Shown here one piece after another: positions 42,058 through 54,440 of a DNA stretch of 64,000 bases. Where the stretch lies: the NCBI GenBank assembly GCA_950022655.1, contig OX465583.1, positions 12,981,298-13,045,297 of the forward strand, read 5' to 3'. The position numbers and the translations under genes are program-made. The DNA comes from Alentia gelatinosa (taxonomy: Eukaryota > Annelida > Polychaeta > Phyllodocida > Polynoidae). Position 1 is the stretch's first letter; every line of letters begins with the position of its first letter. A model generated the notes under the pieces. That model was not told the DNA's origin, did not search any database, and saw only the letters and a list, made by a program, of their open reading frames with translations.

Positions 42058-44765
42058 AGGTTATGGCTGTAGCCTACTGTAGTAAACCTGCGTGTACCAC
42101 ATTTTTGCTTTTTAAAGCTTTATAGTAAGTACAGATAGGAATATAATTTCTGTTTTAGACAAAAGGTTTTATGGCCATATCTTACAGTTTTAGTATTTTG
42201 GTATGGATTTAAAAAAAGGAGAGATTTCAGTTGTTTTTTTTGGGGGGGAGGGGGGACTTTTTGAATAAGAAGTCCGTTTTTAAGAACTCCTTTATGGACA
42301 TTTCTACCCATAAAACTGGTTCAATCATAATATAATATTCCTCAATTGAAAGAGAATTTAAAAAAAACAGTAGTCAATAGGAAGTGGAATTTTCTAGGTA
42401 GATCGCCATCGCAGAAGTGCATGTATCGGCTGAATATTGACGTGTTTTCATATATATATATATATATACGTCCATATTTCACGCCAGCGTATGAGGCGTA
42501 ACCAAGACTGTTTCCTTTTAAAAACGGATGCGTCTTGGCTGTATTTTACACCTGGCGTATACAAGAGGAAATAACCCCTGCGTGACATATATGCCGGGCG
42601 TTATATACGTCTGGCGTATATAACATAAAAAAAAGAAAAAAGATTCGCAACCCGCCACCTCAATTGTGGGTGTTGGTAGAGGGTTACACCAACGCTGAAA
42701 CCCCTGCCTATCCCCCCATGAAATACGCTACCAGTGGTGTCCCTATGTGGCAGAGATCGGAACTAATGGGTTGTGGTGTAAATACAACAGAATCAGGCGT
42801 ATATATGAATCAGGCGCCTACAGATAAGGCGTATACACACGGGGAATAGGTCGACCTTCTATACGCAAAAGCATACCTATATACGCCGAGCCTATACATA
42901 TATAAAGTGGTTAGCTTCGTGCAGTGAATTTATCTCCTGCTAGCATCTCTTTGAGGTGGAAGTGTCCAGCCCTCAACGCACTCTTTCTAAATACCCTTCT
43001 CAGTGCTTCTCAACTCCCCACACCACCCCCATAGTATATCGCATAAAAGTTGTCCTTACTTGGGAATGCTGAAAAAGTGGTCACAATGCAAATTCATCAG
43101 CCACCCCGACCGATCCCCCCAAAATAGAAGGTCCCCCCCCCCCCCCCCTCCGTTCTGCGCCAAAGTGTCCGCTTACGCGGGGTGCCCGCTTACGCGGGGT
43201 TTTCAAGTTTCCTCCAGTCCAATATATATGTGTTATTTACCGATATGTAGGGCAGACAGCTTACGCGGGGTGTCCGTTAGGCGGGGTTCTACTGTATATA
43301 CCAAAAATGAAGCTACAAACGTCCCCGGTTTGAATCAAATTCATGAGGGGTCATATTTAAAAAAAATATTATTGTGATTTCAACACTGCCTGAAGAAGTC
43401 TGATTCAATCAGGGAAAACGTTGCAACCATTCTTACCTTGATGTAACATTATCCCCCAAATAAAACCAATTTTAATCAAAGATTAGCTTGTATGGTTTTC
43501 TGTGAAATGTTCTACCTACTGATATTTTAATTTCAGTTTCCATGGCAACATGACACCTTTTCAAAAAAATCATATCAGATTGACTTTTTTATCATAACAT
43601 TCTTGATTTTGCATGTTTTCTTTCCATATTTGATTTGCATAAAGTTCTCTATGAGGTGAATATCATAACTGAAAATATTCCCAAATAGGAAGATTTGTGC
43701 TGTCTTAACGACCAAATGTGTGTTCTGAGAAAGGTCCTCAAATTGGAAAGGGTATACCTTGAAATATGTCAAAAATGAAAGAAAGAAATGTTTACAAAAC
43801 CCAATGACCCCTGATGACCCCTGATTCAAACAGGGGATGTTTTGGGCTTCATTTGGGTAAATGATTTGTCTATTTTAATTGACACTCAAGGTTCATCAAA
43901 ATTTTTGGCTCATTGCTGCTCTACTATCTGTCTCCAATCATTCAAGAGTCTGCTTCTGATTTCCTCTGCATGTGTATTAAAGCCCCCCTCCTTCCCCACA
44001 CCCATTTTCTCACAGGTTATATGAGTAAGGTCTGGTTATGGAGACGAATTTACTGCTGCAATGCCCCTGGGACCCCTGGGTCTGAGAGTAATTTCTTTTA
44101 ATTGTACTTTTTAGGTTTACTGGAAGATTCTTATACCATCAAGAATCGCTTATGATACATGAACCATTCATCACAGGTATCGCCACCATTTACAATTGTA
44201 GCTCCCTCTACTGGACTTGTTTGTTACTGTGGCTAGCCACCGCTAACCATAGACTGGTTCCCTGCCCAAATGAAATAAGGGACTGGTAACTACTTCTTAC
44301 GTAAGGAAGACCTTGAACTGACGGTCGCCACCTCTCTTGGCTCAACATAGACTTGCACAAGTCTTTTTTTTTCTTTTCTTCTTCTATACTAGCGATATTC
44401 TACCTTCAGTGCTTTATTCTGAAGAAATACTGCTGCTGCGGAGGGGGGGGGGGAGGTTTTCCCGGAGGGATGTATTTTTTTTCAAGCAGGGACACCCTTT
44501 AGGGGCTTCCTATAGGGAGGGGGGGGGGCTATTTTTTTTTGTGGTGGGTGAGTTTCCATAGAGGGCCAATATATTTGGGCGTGGGATAACTTTCTTTAGG
44601 TATTTCCTTTTCTTTGGGTATGTGAGTATGTGTGTGTGTGTGTGGGGGGGGGGGGGGTGACGAGGCAGAGATAGGGCTGAATAAACATTTCAAAGATCTG
44701 CACATACATGTACCGACTGTATTAAACCACAAATATAATTTCTACATGTACAATTTCTTTCCTAG
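42058..44765. other. Intergenic, repeat-rich
   Basis: It contains the right end of a CACTA-like element (about 42430-42926, ending TTCGTGCAGTG), a dispersed GTGTCCGCTTACGCGGGG repeat (43150-43300), a C run (43135-43148), and G runs with (TG)n (44440-44660). 43300-44330 shows nothing identifiable. Confidence 0.5.
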
Positions 44766-44917
44766 TTGGTTCGCCATAGCAGAGTCAGAGCCTAATCGGG
44801 TCAACAACCCGGCCTCTCTGGTCTCAGTTCCCAGCAGCCTTCTCTCAATCTGCCGGTGTCAGTGCAGACAGGGGCAAGGACAGGATCAGGTCTATCACCC
44901 TCAAGAGTCAAGTGCAG
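44766..44917 (+). other. Orphan exon-like island
   Basis: A 152-nt GC-richer stretch sits between a good acceptor (tttctttcctag) and donor (gtaggt), and one frame is open throughout (WFAIAESEPNRVNNPASLVS and onward). No homology is recognised. It lies 6 kb past the ARNT stop with no partner exon found, so it could be an exon of an unseen gene or chance. Confidence 0.25.
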
Positions 44918-46333
44918 GTAGGTGACACGATTTAGGAGCACTTTCCGAACAGTATCTTGCAGTTCCACCACCTTCTAGTATTAGCAGTCACATAGGTTTG
45001 GTGCTGGAATCATGGTCTCGGAAGCGTTCGCGAAGGTGAGCTTATAACATAAGTGTGCTTTTGGGAGAGTCTGTCCAATGATATATCTATAGATGGAGGC
45101 CTATATAATAACATTTTTTTGAGGACGGGTGCCGGTGAGGTAGACTGTGGACCCGTGACTGTTTATCCAGGTCACGCTATGCACTGGTTCCCTGGTGATC
45201 CACTAGATGGGCTAGTCCCTACTACAGACCGCTTGGGGGCGCGCAGGGGCATGAAAGATACCGTCAGGGACCCTTTTCTATAGAATGTGTCACTAAGCCA
45301 CTTAGTGACATGATTAGTGACCCCAATAGTGACAGGAATAGCGAAATAATTTAAGTCTTGTTTCATAAGGCATGTCACTATTGGCGTGGCGTGTCAGTTC
45401 ACTGTTGGCGACATAGTGACATTGCTGCCTGGGCCTTACAATGGATGGTGTCAGTGCTATCGGGAACAAGTGGTGTTAAGGTGAAGGTCACCGCATAAAT
45501 TAGCGACGGCGCTTGAGTAATTCTACACTGGACACCAGAGCAGCATTTTCTATGACAAAATTCAAATGCGAATATCGTTGGATTGCATGGGCAGATATCC
45601 TTCATATTTGGCATGTTTATAAGTTGTATGTGTCCCTAACTGGGGTTAAGGTTTCATAGCTTTATTCCTATGGTAAGTAAAGTTATGTGTTTGTGACATC
45701 AAAAGCAAGAGGGTATACCCTCTCGCTATTTAAGACACTACAGTGACCCTTTTAGTGACTGGACGCCCACTTCTGAAATGGTACAAGCCACTATTTGCGC
45801 CTGTCTGCTACCCAATGTCGCTAAGTGGGTTGTCACTAAAGTACTGCAACGCGAACTGCCGCTATTATGTCACAGGACACAATAACGGACGTCCTACAGG
45901 CTATTGAAACGGGTCCCTGGTGAATATTGGCCGTACCACAGGCTTTATTAGAGTGTGCTTGTATGTGCTATCATTTAGAGGGGTCCATATAGACTTTCAG
46001 GGTACTGTATACAAAACTATCCCTTCACTATCTGTGTGCTATTCACTGTGATATTGAGAAAAGAGCAGGGAGCCAGTGTCATAGTCTCTTAGAGGTATGC
46101 TCAGCTGACCATGACCAATCACTCAAGACCGAAATATCTCATCTACCTACTCATCGAAACTAATGTTTGGATCCTAGATAGGCAATTACAGAAATGGCAT
46201 GTTGACTGGGTGCAAGTGGGTTACAGAAACTATCCATAGGCTAAATCTAACTCCAGGGATCTAACTCAAACCTCTTAATTGTTATTCATTTAATTGCATG
46301 CTCATTCATCTATGATGAACGTACTATTTGCTC
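44918..46333. other. Intergenic with a decayed DNA element
   Basis: 45410-45650 shares segments (ACACCAGAGCAG and TCCTTCATATTTGG types) with the interiors of the CCTGG-target elements at 52752 and 59279, so a diverged third copy is likely. No gene was seen. Confidence 0.45.
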
Positions 46334-46674
46334 CTAGTTATCCACCTTATACAAAGTGTCCACAGAAAACCCATAGGGAGTATGCATGGACATACCCACC
46401 ATGTACGATATGTTGTATGCTCTGGGTGGCGCATACGGAAAAATAGTGCATTTAGAAAAATAGTGCATAACTAAAACGAACTAATATCAACATGCCACTT
46501 GTCTAGGAAAGGTAGATAATTAATACAATATGGACTGGTTTTAGATAAAAGCAGTTGTATCCTCCTCAGAGTTGACTGTACACAATATCCTCATGTGCTC
46601 GGATATTACTGCGCGTCAGCTGCTCTGAGCATACGGTCGTTTGTATGTGAAGGCAGTTAATATTGTGTATTTAT
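46334..46674 (+). mobile_element. Cap-hairpin element, family I
   Basis: The cap runs from TATCCACCTTATACAAAGTG to AAAGGTAGATAATTAATAC. The hairpin runs from ATATGGACTGGTTTTAGATA to GTTAATATTGTGTATTTA. A family III cap fragment (TTATCTCACCCCTGGTATAT) abuts it at 46673. Confidence 0.7.
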
Positions 46675-47282
46675 CTCACCCCTGGTATATCTGTCTCATA
46701 GGCTTAACATGGGGAACGCCCTCCGAGTTTTGCAGTCAGTTCTCCATGGTCTATATCCTGTGTGTCATCCCTATTTTTAGTGTATACAGTGTGAGGTATA
46801 TACAGAAAGCAACTCATTTTGGTAAAAGTTTTCATTCTCCACCTCGTTTGAACGCTACCCGATACACAGTTGGCAATTGCCTCGTTCATGTGACTTCGCA
46901 TTAGGCAAGTAAAGCTATGTTTGCTCTTATAGCTAGATTAAGAAAGTTACACCTCCCCCTTGACATTGTACTCCAACTATTTGATGCAACGGTTGTTCTA
47001 ATTCTCTTATATGGTTGTGAAGTATGGGGGTATGAGAAACGTATAGAAGTTTGTTATAAACTACACCAAAGGTTCCTGAAGTACATACTCTGTATATGAA
47101 ATAATTCATGTAATGCCATGGTGTATGGTGAAACTGGTAGATATCATATTTCAATTATAATTAAGAAGAGGATGATTGGTTATTGGGCTAGACTTGTAGG
47201 GGGGGGGGGAGGGAAATAAACTAAGCAGAAAAATGTATGACTTTGCAATATCATCAGATATCACTGAAATACTATCAAGAGA

Positions 47283-47556
47283 CGTCACGAGTTTGAGTCT
47301 GAGTTTATTTATGCCATGCATTTTGTTGGCTCCATAATTTCACGAGTCGAAGACGAGTGACATTACGGAGCCAACAAAATGAGTGGCATAAATAAGCTCA
47401 AACTCAAACGAGTGGCGTCTAGATTTTATCCTACCCTGTTTCCATGTTTTTTTCAGTATCAGAAAGTAGTGGCATAAACAACACTTTATGTCACACCCGT
47501 GAAATAAACAAGTCCCATGTTAAGCCTATGGAGTTTCTTATTAGGGGTAGGATAAA
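47283..47556 (-). mobile_element. Cap-hairpin element, family II, inside the LINE
   Basis: The hairpin comes first (GAGTTTGAGTCTGAGTTTAT to ACTCAAACGAGTGGCGT) with apex CACGAGTCGAAGACGAGTG. The cap ends TTATTAGGGGTAGGATAAAA. It is the reverse-oriented twin of 24113-24360. Confidence 0.75.
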
Positions 47557-48275
47557 ATGGAGGAACAATTGCTGATCCAAATACACAAAATGACAAGAAA
47601 CCCGGAGTGCATTGTTGAAAGAACTCATGCAACGAGAAGTGAAGACGGAGTACGGATCAAACATAAAAGACCAAAACATCCTTTTATCAAAGAAGTCCAC
47701 TACGGCGGGGTATCAAATTATGGGAGAAGCTTCCGGTAATAGTGCAGAATTTGCAAAACTCTGAACATTTTAAATACATGGTTTTGAACTCTCATCCGAG
47801 GATATTCATACTTCATTAGCCTAACGTGCCTAATTAAAAAAATTTTTTTTTAAAAATTAAAAAAAATTAGCCTCATCAAGCCTTATACACTTCATCCTAC
47901 TAACCATATGTTTGCTGATATTGTTATACTTGTACAAAGAATGTTGTGGGACTCGGCTTATTGCCCGGAAGAACCTCAAAATGGAGAAAGGACAATAAAA
48001 GATAACAACAACAACAACAACAACAAAATCAACATTTTGTTTTGATTAATTATATTAGGAACATACTTAATGAATCTAGTCTGACATTTGTGTGGCAAGA
48101 ACAGCATGAGATATTCAGAGATCCGCTGAAGTGCAAAGTTGAGTGAATCAAAAGATATGTTGCACAAACACTAAAAGAACAATTTGTTCAACAGTGGCAC
48201 ACAGACATGGATGAGCATAGTTCAGTGTCCCTTTATAAGGAAGTGAAGGAGAATTTTGGACTGGAGAAATACCTT

Positions 48276-48573
48276 ATATTATTATATACCTATGGCCGTA
48301 TAACCCGCACATACTGCCCGCTGCTACCCATGATGTATGTATAGTCGTACGTCACACTGTGACGTACGGGGTATGTGATCACGTGACTAGCTAAAATTTC
48401 GCGATTTTTAGGTATATAATAATACGAAAACGGGCTGACTGTCTTAGTACATCAAAATACTTGGTAAAATTATTATCAGATACATCCCTCTGCCTTTGGC
48501 ATCGGGATGTATCCGATCAATAATTTTACCGCATATTTTTGACGTACGAAGACAGTAAGCCAGTTTCCGTATA
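48276..48573 (-). mobile_element. Cap-hairpin element, family IV, inside the LINE
   Basis: The cap is bounded by TTATTATATACCTATGG and TTAGGTATATAATAATA. The hairpin pairs GAAAACGGGCTGACTGTCTT with its inverse; the apex GCCTTTGGCATC is the reverse of the 30945 copy's apex although the stems differ. Confidence 0.75.
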
Positions 48574-48925
48574 ATGTTACCAAAGGCAAATAAAATTGCT
48601 CTCACCAAGCTACGAACAAATAATACCAGGCTACAAAAAGTGAAGGGAAAATATACGAAAAAACAAACACCCAACACTCAGGATAGGTATATGCAAAACA
48701 TGTGATGGTGGAGAGATAGATGATTCCACCTCTTTTATTATTGTAGAGATAAAAAATAGTACAACTGCACAACAATATCTCAAGGACTATTAAAAAGACC
48801 CAGTATATACAGACTAGTCACTCGCTTGAAGTCTGACAAAGAAGAAATGATATTTAGCATAAGTAATCTCTAAGTTAAGGGCATTGCCTATCCTCTAAAG
48901 GACAGAGGACTAAGTGTATGATTTT

Positions 48926-49186
48926 ATCTCACCCCAGATATTTTTTCTCCATAGACTTAACATTGGAAACTCGTATCTAACACCACCCATTAGATATTTA
49001 GGAAAAATATCCAATGGGGATAATGTCACAAATGTTGGCCCATTAGTCAATATTAAGGGTGAGATAAATTCAGAAACCCATTCAAGTTTAGGGTCAGAGC
49101 TCGATCCCATCTCATTTGAATCACATAGCAATTCACGCGGGATACGACCTCAGACCTTAAACTTTCATGGATTTCCTCTATAATAG
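48926..49186 (+). mobile_element. Cap-hairpin element, family III, inside the LINE
   Basis: The cap runs from TTATCTCACCCCAGATATTT, with CATAGACTTAACATTGG, to AAGGGTGAGATAAATTCAGA. The hairpin pairs AACCCATTCAAGTTTAGGGT with its inverse but has lost part of one arm. Confidence 0.65.
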
Positions 49187-49425
49187 CCCTTGTAATTGTA
49201 TTAGCTCGTTTTTCTCCCTTCTTGTTATTGGTTGTTGTATTTCTTTAATTAAAAAATCTTTTTGTGGGGTCAACAACTTTATTTATGGTATGCTGTATTT
49301 GCATCTTGTTTTTTTGCTTGTATTTGATGAATTTGATGTAAAGTCGCTGTCATTTACTATGTAATCTCTATGCTGTATGAAACAGTCTGAGTTGAATAAA
49401 TTGAATTGAATTGAATTGAATCAAA

Positions 49426-51770
49426 CTCGTGTAGTACAATAACTTCTTGGTATGGATAAAAATTTGGATAAAAATATATGTGAATTAACATGATGTCAAT
49501 ATTCTCATACAAAACAGACTATAATGATGACAACAATCTCAATATATGTTTGAAAATATATATATACCTAGACTGGCTCCAGTCCCTTCATCCTATGGCT
49601 ATCCTCCTCGTTGGGATACAGGGACTGGTACAATCAGTTATGGTGTTGGGTTTTTGGTGCTATTTAGCTCCAGCATGCTCAACACTCTCCATACCTGTAT
49701 CCTGGCTACTGGCCAGGATATCTGCTGGGAGATTGATACCCTCTTACTTTGATCTCAATTGAGTCACAGTCAATTTATTGCTCTGACCACACAGGCAGCC
49801 AGGGAACTGAAGGAGGGGAGGGGGAAGGGTAGGAGGAAGTGTAGGGTTACAGGGAGTGGCTTGAGGCCATAAACAGGAGATTTGGTTCATAGACAAGGGT
49901 CATGGACAAGTCTTTGATTCATAGGCCAGTCAGAGAAGGATACATACTTTAATGAACTTTATTCTTATTGTGTTTAATCATTTAATGAGCAAGTCTAATA
50001 TATACCCCAAACTACGATATAGCAATGAAACATTTACGCAATACCTCCATAGTATTAATAAGTGATTTATACAGATTTGGGAAGCACTGCAGTAGGTTTT
50101 GCAAGAGCAGCAGTGCCCACAGTTATCAACTAAAATACTATGGTTGAGGAAAATGTCTCACGATCGGAAAAATTATGAAATGTCGGGTACAGGTGCACCA
50201 GACATATAAAAAATAGATATTTCTTAATTTCAATAAATTCTAGCATATGATAAAAAGAGTTACAATCAACGATTATACCTGTACAACATGTCCATCATTG
50301 TCGTTTGTTGAGACACTTTGGGTGACCATTTCACTGCACCGTAGTGGGGGTGTAATTAGTGACCCTTAAGTACTTGTGTAGGTAGCTAGCTCATTGTCTT
50401 AAGTCCCTCGTGGTTTCTTAGATTAAGTCAGGATATTAGGTAGATCTACTTGCTTAGCGTGGTCAATAGAGACACGGTGGCTTACACTATTTCTATATGA
50501 TGTTAATTTGTTAATAACATAATCTCGGACAAGCGCATAGTGCACTCTCCCACGTTTAAGATTGAAGATAAAGTTTCTAAATGAACATTATTTTACCAAA
50601 AACATTTTCCATTCTAAACTATCTTCAACACCACTTCTATACATACTTTGTCAGAGATTTTATATATATATTTATCAACCAACAATTCCTTAGATATTGA
50701 TATTAACTCATTCATCACAGCATAATTTTGACAATTCTCATATTTCTATGATTCATATACCTTTAAATACATTGCACACCACAGCACACTTTTGTTTACT
50801 TTCATATATTTTTGTGAAAAAATTCTCCCTTTTCGTTCGGTCATTTTGCCATTAATCTTTTGAACCCTGGAGGGGGGGTTGGGTGTAAAAGGCTGTCGTC
50901 GAAGATTCGGAAAAAAGTTTTTCATTTGCATTTTTGCAATTATCTATTATCAAACCAAATCACTCTTGTGCAATATAGCCAGAACACTAATAATAATAGT
51001 ACCAATATTGATAATGACAATGGTAGTCATTATACCTGGGTTCTCCACCAATTGCACCGTAGTGGGGGTGTGATTAGTGACCCTTAAGTAGTTGTGTAAG
51101 TAGCTAGCTCATTGTCTTAAGTCCCTTGTGATTTCTTAGATTAAGTCAGGATATTAGGTAGATCTACTTGCTTACCGTTGTCAATAGAGATATGGTGACT
51201 TCACATCTCGATGATCTGAGAGGAGGAATGACGAACAATGCAAATTAAGTTAATTGTTTTAATCTCCTGAGAGCAATCTGTAGTTCACATGTTACATAGA
51301 TTATTGATCAATGCAATGTATCAATCTTGTCAACTGTGTTGGTACAAACCGTATAATAAATTTCAGCTTATTGTCCACAAGTATCCAATGTCTAATTCAA
51401 TCGTTCTTAGTTCATATTCTCCTTTGCAGTTGTTCACTTCAGTTCCTATTTTTTCAGTTGGATTCAGTTCGTGAGTCCTAGTGCTCCTGAATTGGTTTTA
51501 ATAGTTCAGTCCACACGTTCTGTGCACTCTCTTCTGAGAGTCAGTTACCCGCACGTCAGTCTGTAGGCAACTCACAGAACCGATGGATTCACACCTTGAT
51601 CACACATAATCTTGGAAAAGTGCGTAGTGCATCACTAACAATACCCTGTGATTGTCACTACTATGGCACATCTCAAACCCCCCCTGCGTGTCATAACCAG
51701 TGATTGTTGGCCGATCCTCTCCTATTGTATCTCTATAGGACACTGAACGCCTGGAAACCGTCACTTTTTG
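49426..51770. other. Intergenic with a direct repeat pair
   Basis: A 150-bp segment starting GCACCGTAGTGGGGGTGT occurs at 50336-50485 and again at 51054-51202 in the same orientation. Nothing else is identifiable. Confidence 0.5.
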
Positions 51771-52050
51771 TAGAAGTGTGACTTTGTTGTGACATAAAAC
51801 AAGGCAGGATGACTTGAGTTCATATCCTTTTATTCCACTGTGTGAGTGTTTACTGTCATGGAGGTGCCATCTAACAGAAAGCCCCAGCCGCTGGAGCCCT
51901 TTGGTGATTTTTGTGGCACATGGGTCCTGCTGACCCAGTTACAACATCTTAATAGTATACTACTGGTACACTTGAGGGCTACTTGCATTCATACATAAAG
52001 ATAACCTGGGATACTACACTTTAAACGATTGTCGTGACTGAAAAACACAC
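51771..52050 (+). repeat. Direct repeat, copy 1 (uninterrupted)
   Basis: The segment from TAGAAGTGTGACTTTGTTGT to ATTGTCGTGACTGAAAAACA recurs at 52513-53620, where a DNA element splits it. This copy keeps the empty site CCTGGGATACTAC at 52005. Confidence 0.75.
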
Positions 52051-52512
52051 TAGAGGGCTACTTGTGTTGCTGTACATCTGGTGATAAGGCTTCAAAACAT
52101 CTAGTATCTTCATGAGCTTTATTTGGGCATCATGAGGACTGCAAACCACATGGCTTGGTTTGCTTGACATGATTCTGTTTATAACGTTTGGTTAGTTATA
52201 TGGTAGTGGCACCATTTGTGAGTCTGTACGATCATTACAACTTGCATGTATACATAATGATAACCTGGGATACTACACCTTCCCTTAACTTATAAAAGAA
52301 CTGCACTCTACTTCTGGTTTACATTTAGTATATAATCATCAGCTAAATGTTTTGGCAGCTGCCTACCTCGGGGCAGTAGTTCCTGCCTTGTTGCCACAGA
52401 CTGCGGTGTGTGGGCAGTTGTTGCACTCAGAGGGGTGACGAGCCCCAGACCAGAGCCAATTCTGAGTCTGAGGCCAGCTAGCATTACAGCCATCCCATCC
52501 TCGTCACCAGTA

Positions 52513-53620
52513 TAGAAGTGTGACATTGCTGTGACATAAAACAAGGCAAGATGACTTGAGTTCATATTCTTTTATTCCACTGTGTGAGTGTTTACTGTCA
52601 TGGAGGTGCCATTTAACAGGAAGCCCCAGCCCCTGGAGCCCTCTGGTGAGTTAAGTGGCATATGGGTCCTGCTGACCCAGTTACAACATCTTAATAGTAT
52701 ACTACTGGTACACTAGAGGGCTACTTGCATTCATACATAAAGATAACCTGGGCCTTGTTTTTTAGTCACGATATCGTCGATCCATGATGGCCTAAGATCG
52801 TCCCTTGAGACCAAGACATTATTTGGTGATACAAAATGGCCGCCGTGCTATAGACGGTGTCGTAGCCTGCAGCCTACGATCTGAGCTCAAATTGTCGGCC
52901 CTGACGACAAGTATAGAACTGTCTTAGGTTCTATAACACATCACTGTGCGTATATAGAGGATTTGTCCACTTCCCGACGGAATTAAGCAATGAAATTTTA
53001 GGACGAGTAAGGGATACATATGACCTAGAATCGTACCGAATATGAAGAAAATCAGCTGCACCGTCCCAAAGTTATCGGCATTTGAATTTCGTCATAGCAA
53101 TCGTCTGCTCTGGTGGCCATTCACCCTCCCACCTCCCGATGCGCAGTCAATGTCAAGGGCGCTGCATAAATTAGCGGAGGCATCGGGAAAATACACTGGC
53201 CACCAGAGCAGACGCTTGCTATGGCAAAATTCAAACGCTGATAACTTCGGAACGGTGCGGCCTTTTTCCTTCATATTTAGTACGATTATAGGTTATATGT
53301 ATACCTTACTCGTGTGAAAGTTTCATCGCTTAATTCCCACGGGAAGTGAAGTTGCGCATTCGGTACGACATGTTCAGAGTGGTCTTAGACATACAACACT
53401 TATGGCCCCTGTTTCTGTTCCATTGGCCACCGACTGTCGTGACTATAGCACATCTTTTAGCTCTCTAGATGTCGTGGACACCACATATTTGTCGTGGGTT
53501 CTAAGATCGTGGCTCTATAGCACACTGACGCCTAGAAGATATCGCCAATAACGATTGTCGTGACTAAAAAACAAGGCCCTGGGATACTACACTTTAAACG
53601 ATTGTCGTGACTGAAAAACA
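52513..53620 (+). repeat. Direct repeat, copy 2 (split by an element)
   Basis: It matches copy 1 up to 52751 and again from 53578. A shorter third piece (ATAACCTGGGATACTACACC) lies near 52260. Confidence 0.7.
52752..53577. mobile_element. Non-autonomous TIR element with CCTGG target duplication
   Basis: The terminal inverted repeats are GCCTTGTTTTTTAGTCACGA and TCGTGACTAAAAAACAAGGC, flanked by CCTGG on both sides. A large imperfect inner palindrome (53055-53275) gives open frames on both strands; no transposase was seen. The second copy, 59279-60443, also has CCTGG flanks. Confidence 0.8.
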
Positions 53621-53861
53621 GCCATGCATTGTCATACTTTGCAGCCTAGGTGGAGCACCTGCAATAGGCTAGGCACAAACCACTTCTAAAACAGATAGTT
53701 GCTGATGACAGTGAACCTTTAGCCATACAGGGATGAGCTGAAGTGTACATATTCATACATGACAACAAGCATTTTTGTTCACTATTCTGCTGTAGTTGGT
53801 ATATGCTTTTCTTAGGGCTTTGTAAATGTAATGGGTCTATCAATATCATCCAGCACCACGT

Positions 53862-53985
53862 AGAGTTCCTTCATAGAAGCATTGTCATTGGTTTGTTGTC
53901 ATTGAAGTATGTTTGGGAATGGGGAGTTAGCTCAGTGGTTAAGGCTCTGAACTCATTACCCAAAGGCTGTGGGGTGGTATATTTG
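53862..53985 (+). repeat. Upstream end of the duplicated FAXC-like unit, with SINE head
   Basis: The sequence from AGAGTTCCTTCATAGAAGCA through a tRNA-like SINE head (GGGGAGTTAGCTCAGTGGTT) is nearly identical to 58808-58930. Identity on both sides of the SINE start shows that the SINE predates the duplication. Here the SINE is cut off after about 50 bp. Confidence 0.8.
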
Positions 53986-54249
53986 ATAAGTATGCACGTT
54001 AACTCATTCTGGGGCATTTATCAGATGCCTCTAAACGTGGGAAGTGATGGCATCCACCATTTTTAAATTTTCCACCCACACTGATCGGCCGAGAGGCCAA
54101 TCAGATTGCATTATTTTTTTCAAAGCATGCTGTCTGTCAGACAAAGCATGCAGGTTGAGTTCAAAACATGCAGTGTGTCAGCCAAAGCGCCCAGTCTCTC
54201 AGTATCCAAAGGCACCAGTACAAAGATTCAAGGCATACAGTACAATCAG

Positions 54250-54332
54250 TGTATAATAACCATACCCCTAGGGGCAGTAAGTATTTACACTGGGTTAGTG
54301 CATAGGTATATGATAATAAGTGATATTGCTTT
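54250..54332 (+). mobile_element. Family IV cap remnant next to FAXC-like exon
   Basis: The segment from GTGTATAATAACCATACCCC to ATAGGTATATGATAATAAG is a shortened family IV cap without a hairpin. It lies 4 bp upstream of the acceptor-like tract of the first FAXC-like coding exon and is absent at that position in the second copy. Confidence 0.5.
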
Positions 54333-54342
54333 CAGAATAGCC

Positions 54343-54440
54343 ATGGCAGCACTGTGGAAAGAACCCCTACCTTACTATGTTTGTGGAGGCGTGTTGGCAG
54401 CAACTGCCACTGTTCTTGTAGCACGGAAGACATTTTTGTA
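54343..54440 (+). CDS. FAXC-like copy 1, exon 1: start and membrane segment
   Basis: It encodes MAALWKEPLPYYVCGG and VLAATATVLVARKTFL, with the split Tyr at the gtaagt donor. It is homologous to 62433-62530. Confidence 0.9.

Larger units (their letters stand above)
46905..49425 (+). mobile_element. 5'-truncated non-LTR retrotransposon (LINE) with three nested insertions
   Basis: Translated segments resemble the end of a LINE reverse transcriptase and its C-terminus: VLILLYGCEVWGYEKRIEVC, FLKYILCI, AMVYGETGRY and IGYWARLVG (46910-47280); LKEQFVQQWHTDMDEHSSVS with NFGLEKYL (48165-48275); a basic stretch and a CKTC motif (48575-48780). The 3' end is AATAAATTGAATTGAATTGA, a short tandem tail typical of LINEs. 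Stops and frameshifts show it is dead. Cap-hairpin elements at 47283-47556, 48276-48573 and 48926-49186 interrupt it. Confidence 0.75.

Noticed and set aside
53042..53317. Overlapping open frames on both strands with similar peptides
   Set aside because: They mirror each other because the DNA is an inner palindrome of a TIR element, not a gene.
51771..53620. Direct repeats as LTRs of a retrotransposon
   Set aside because: Only about 460 bp separate the copies, and no primer-binding site, polypurine tract or gag/pol frame was seen between them.
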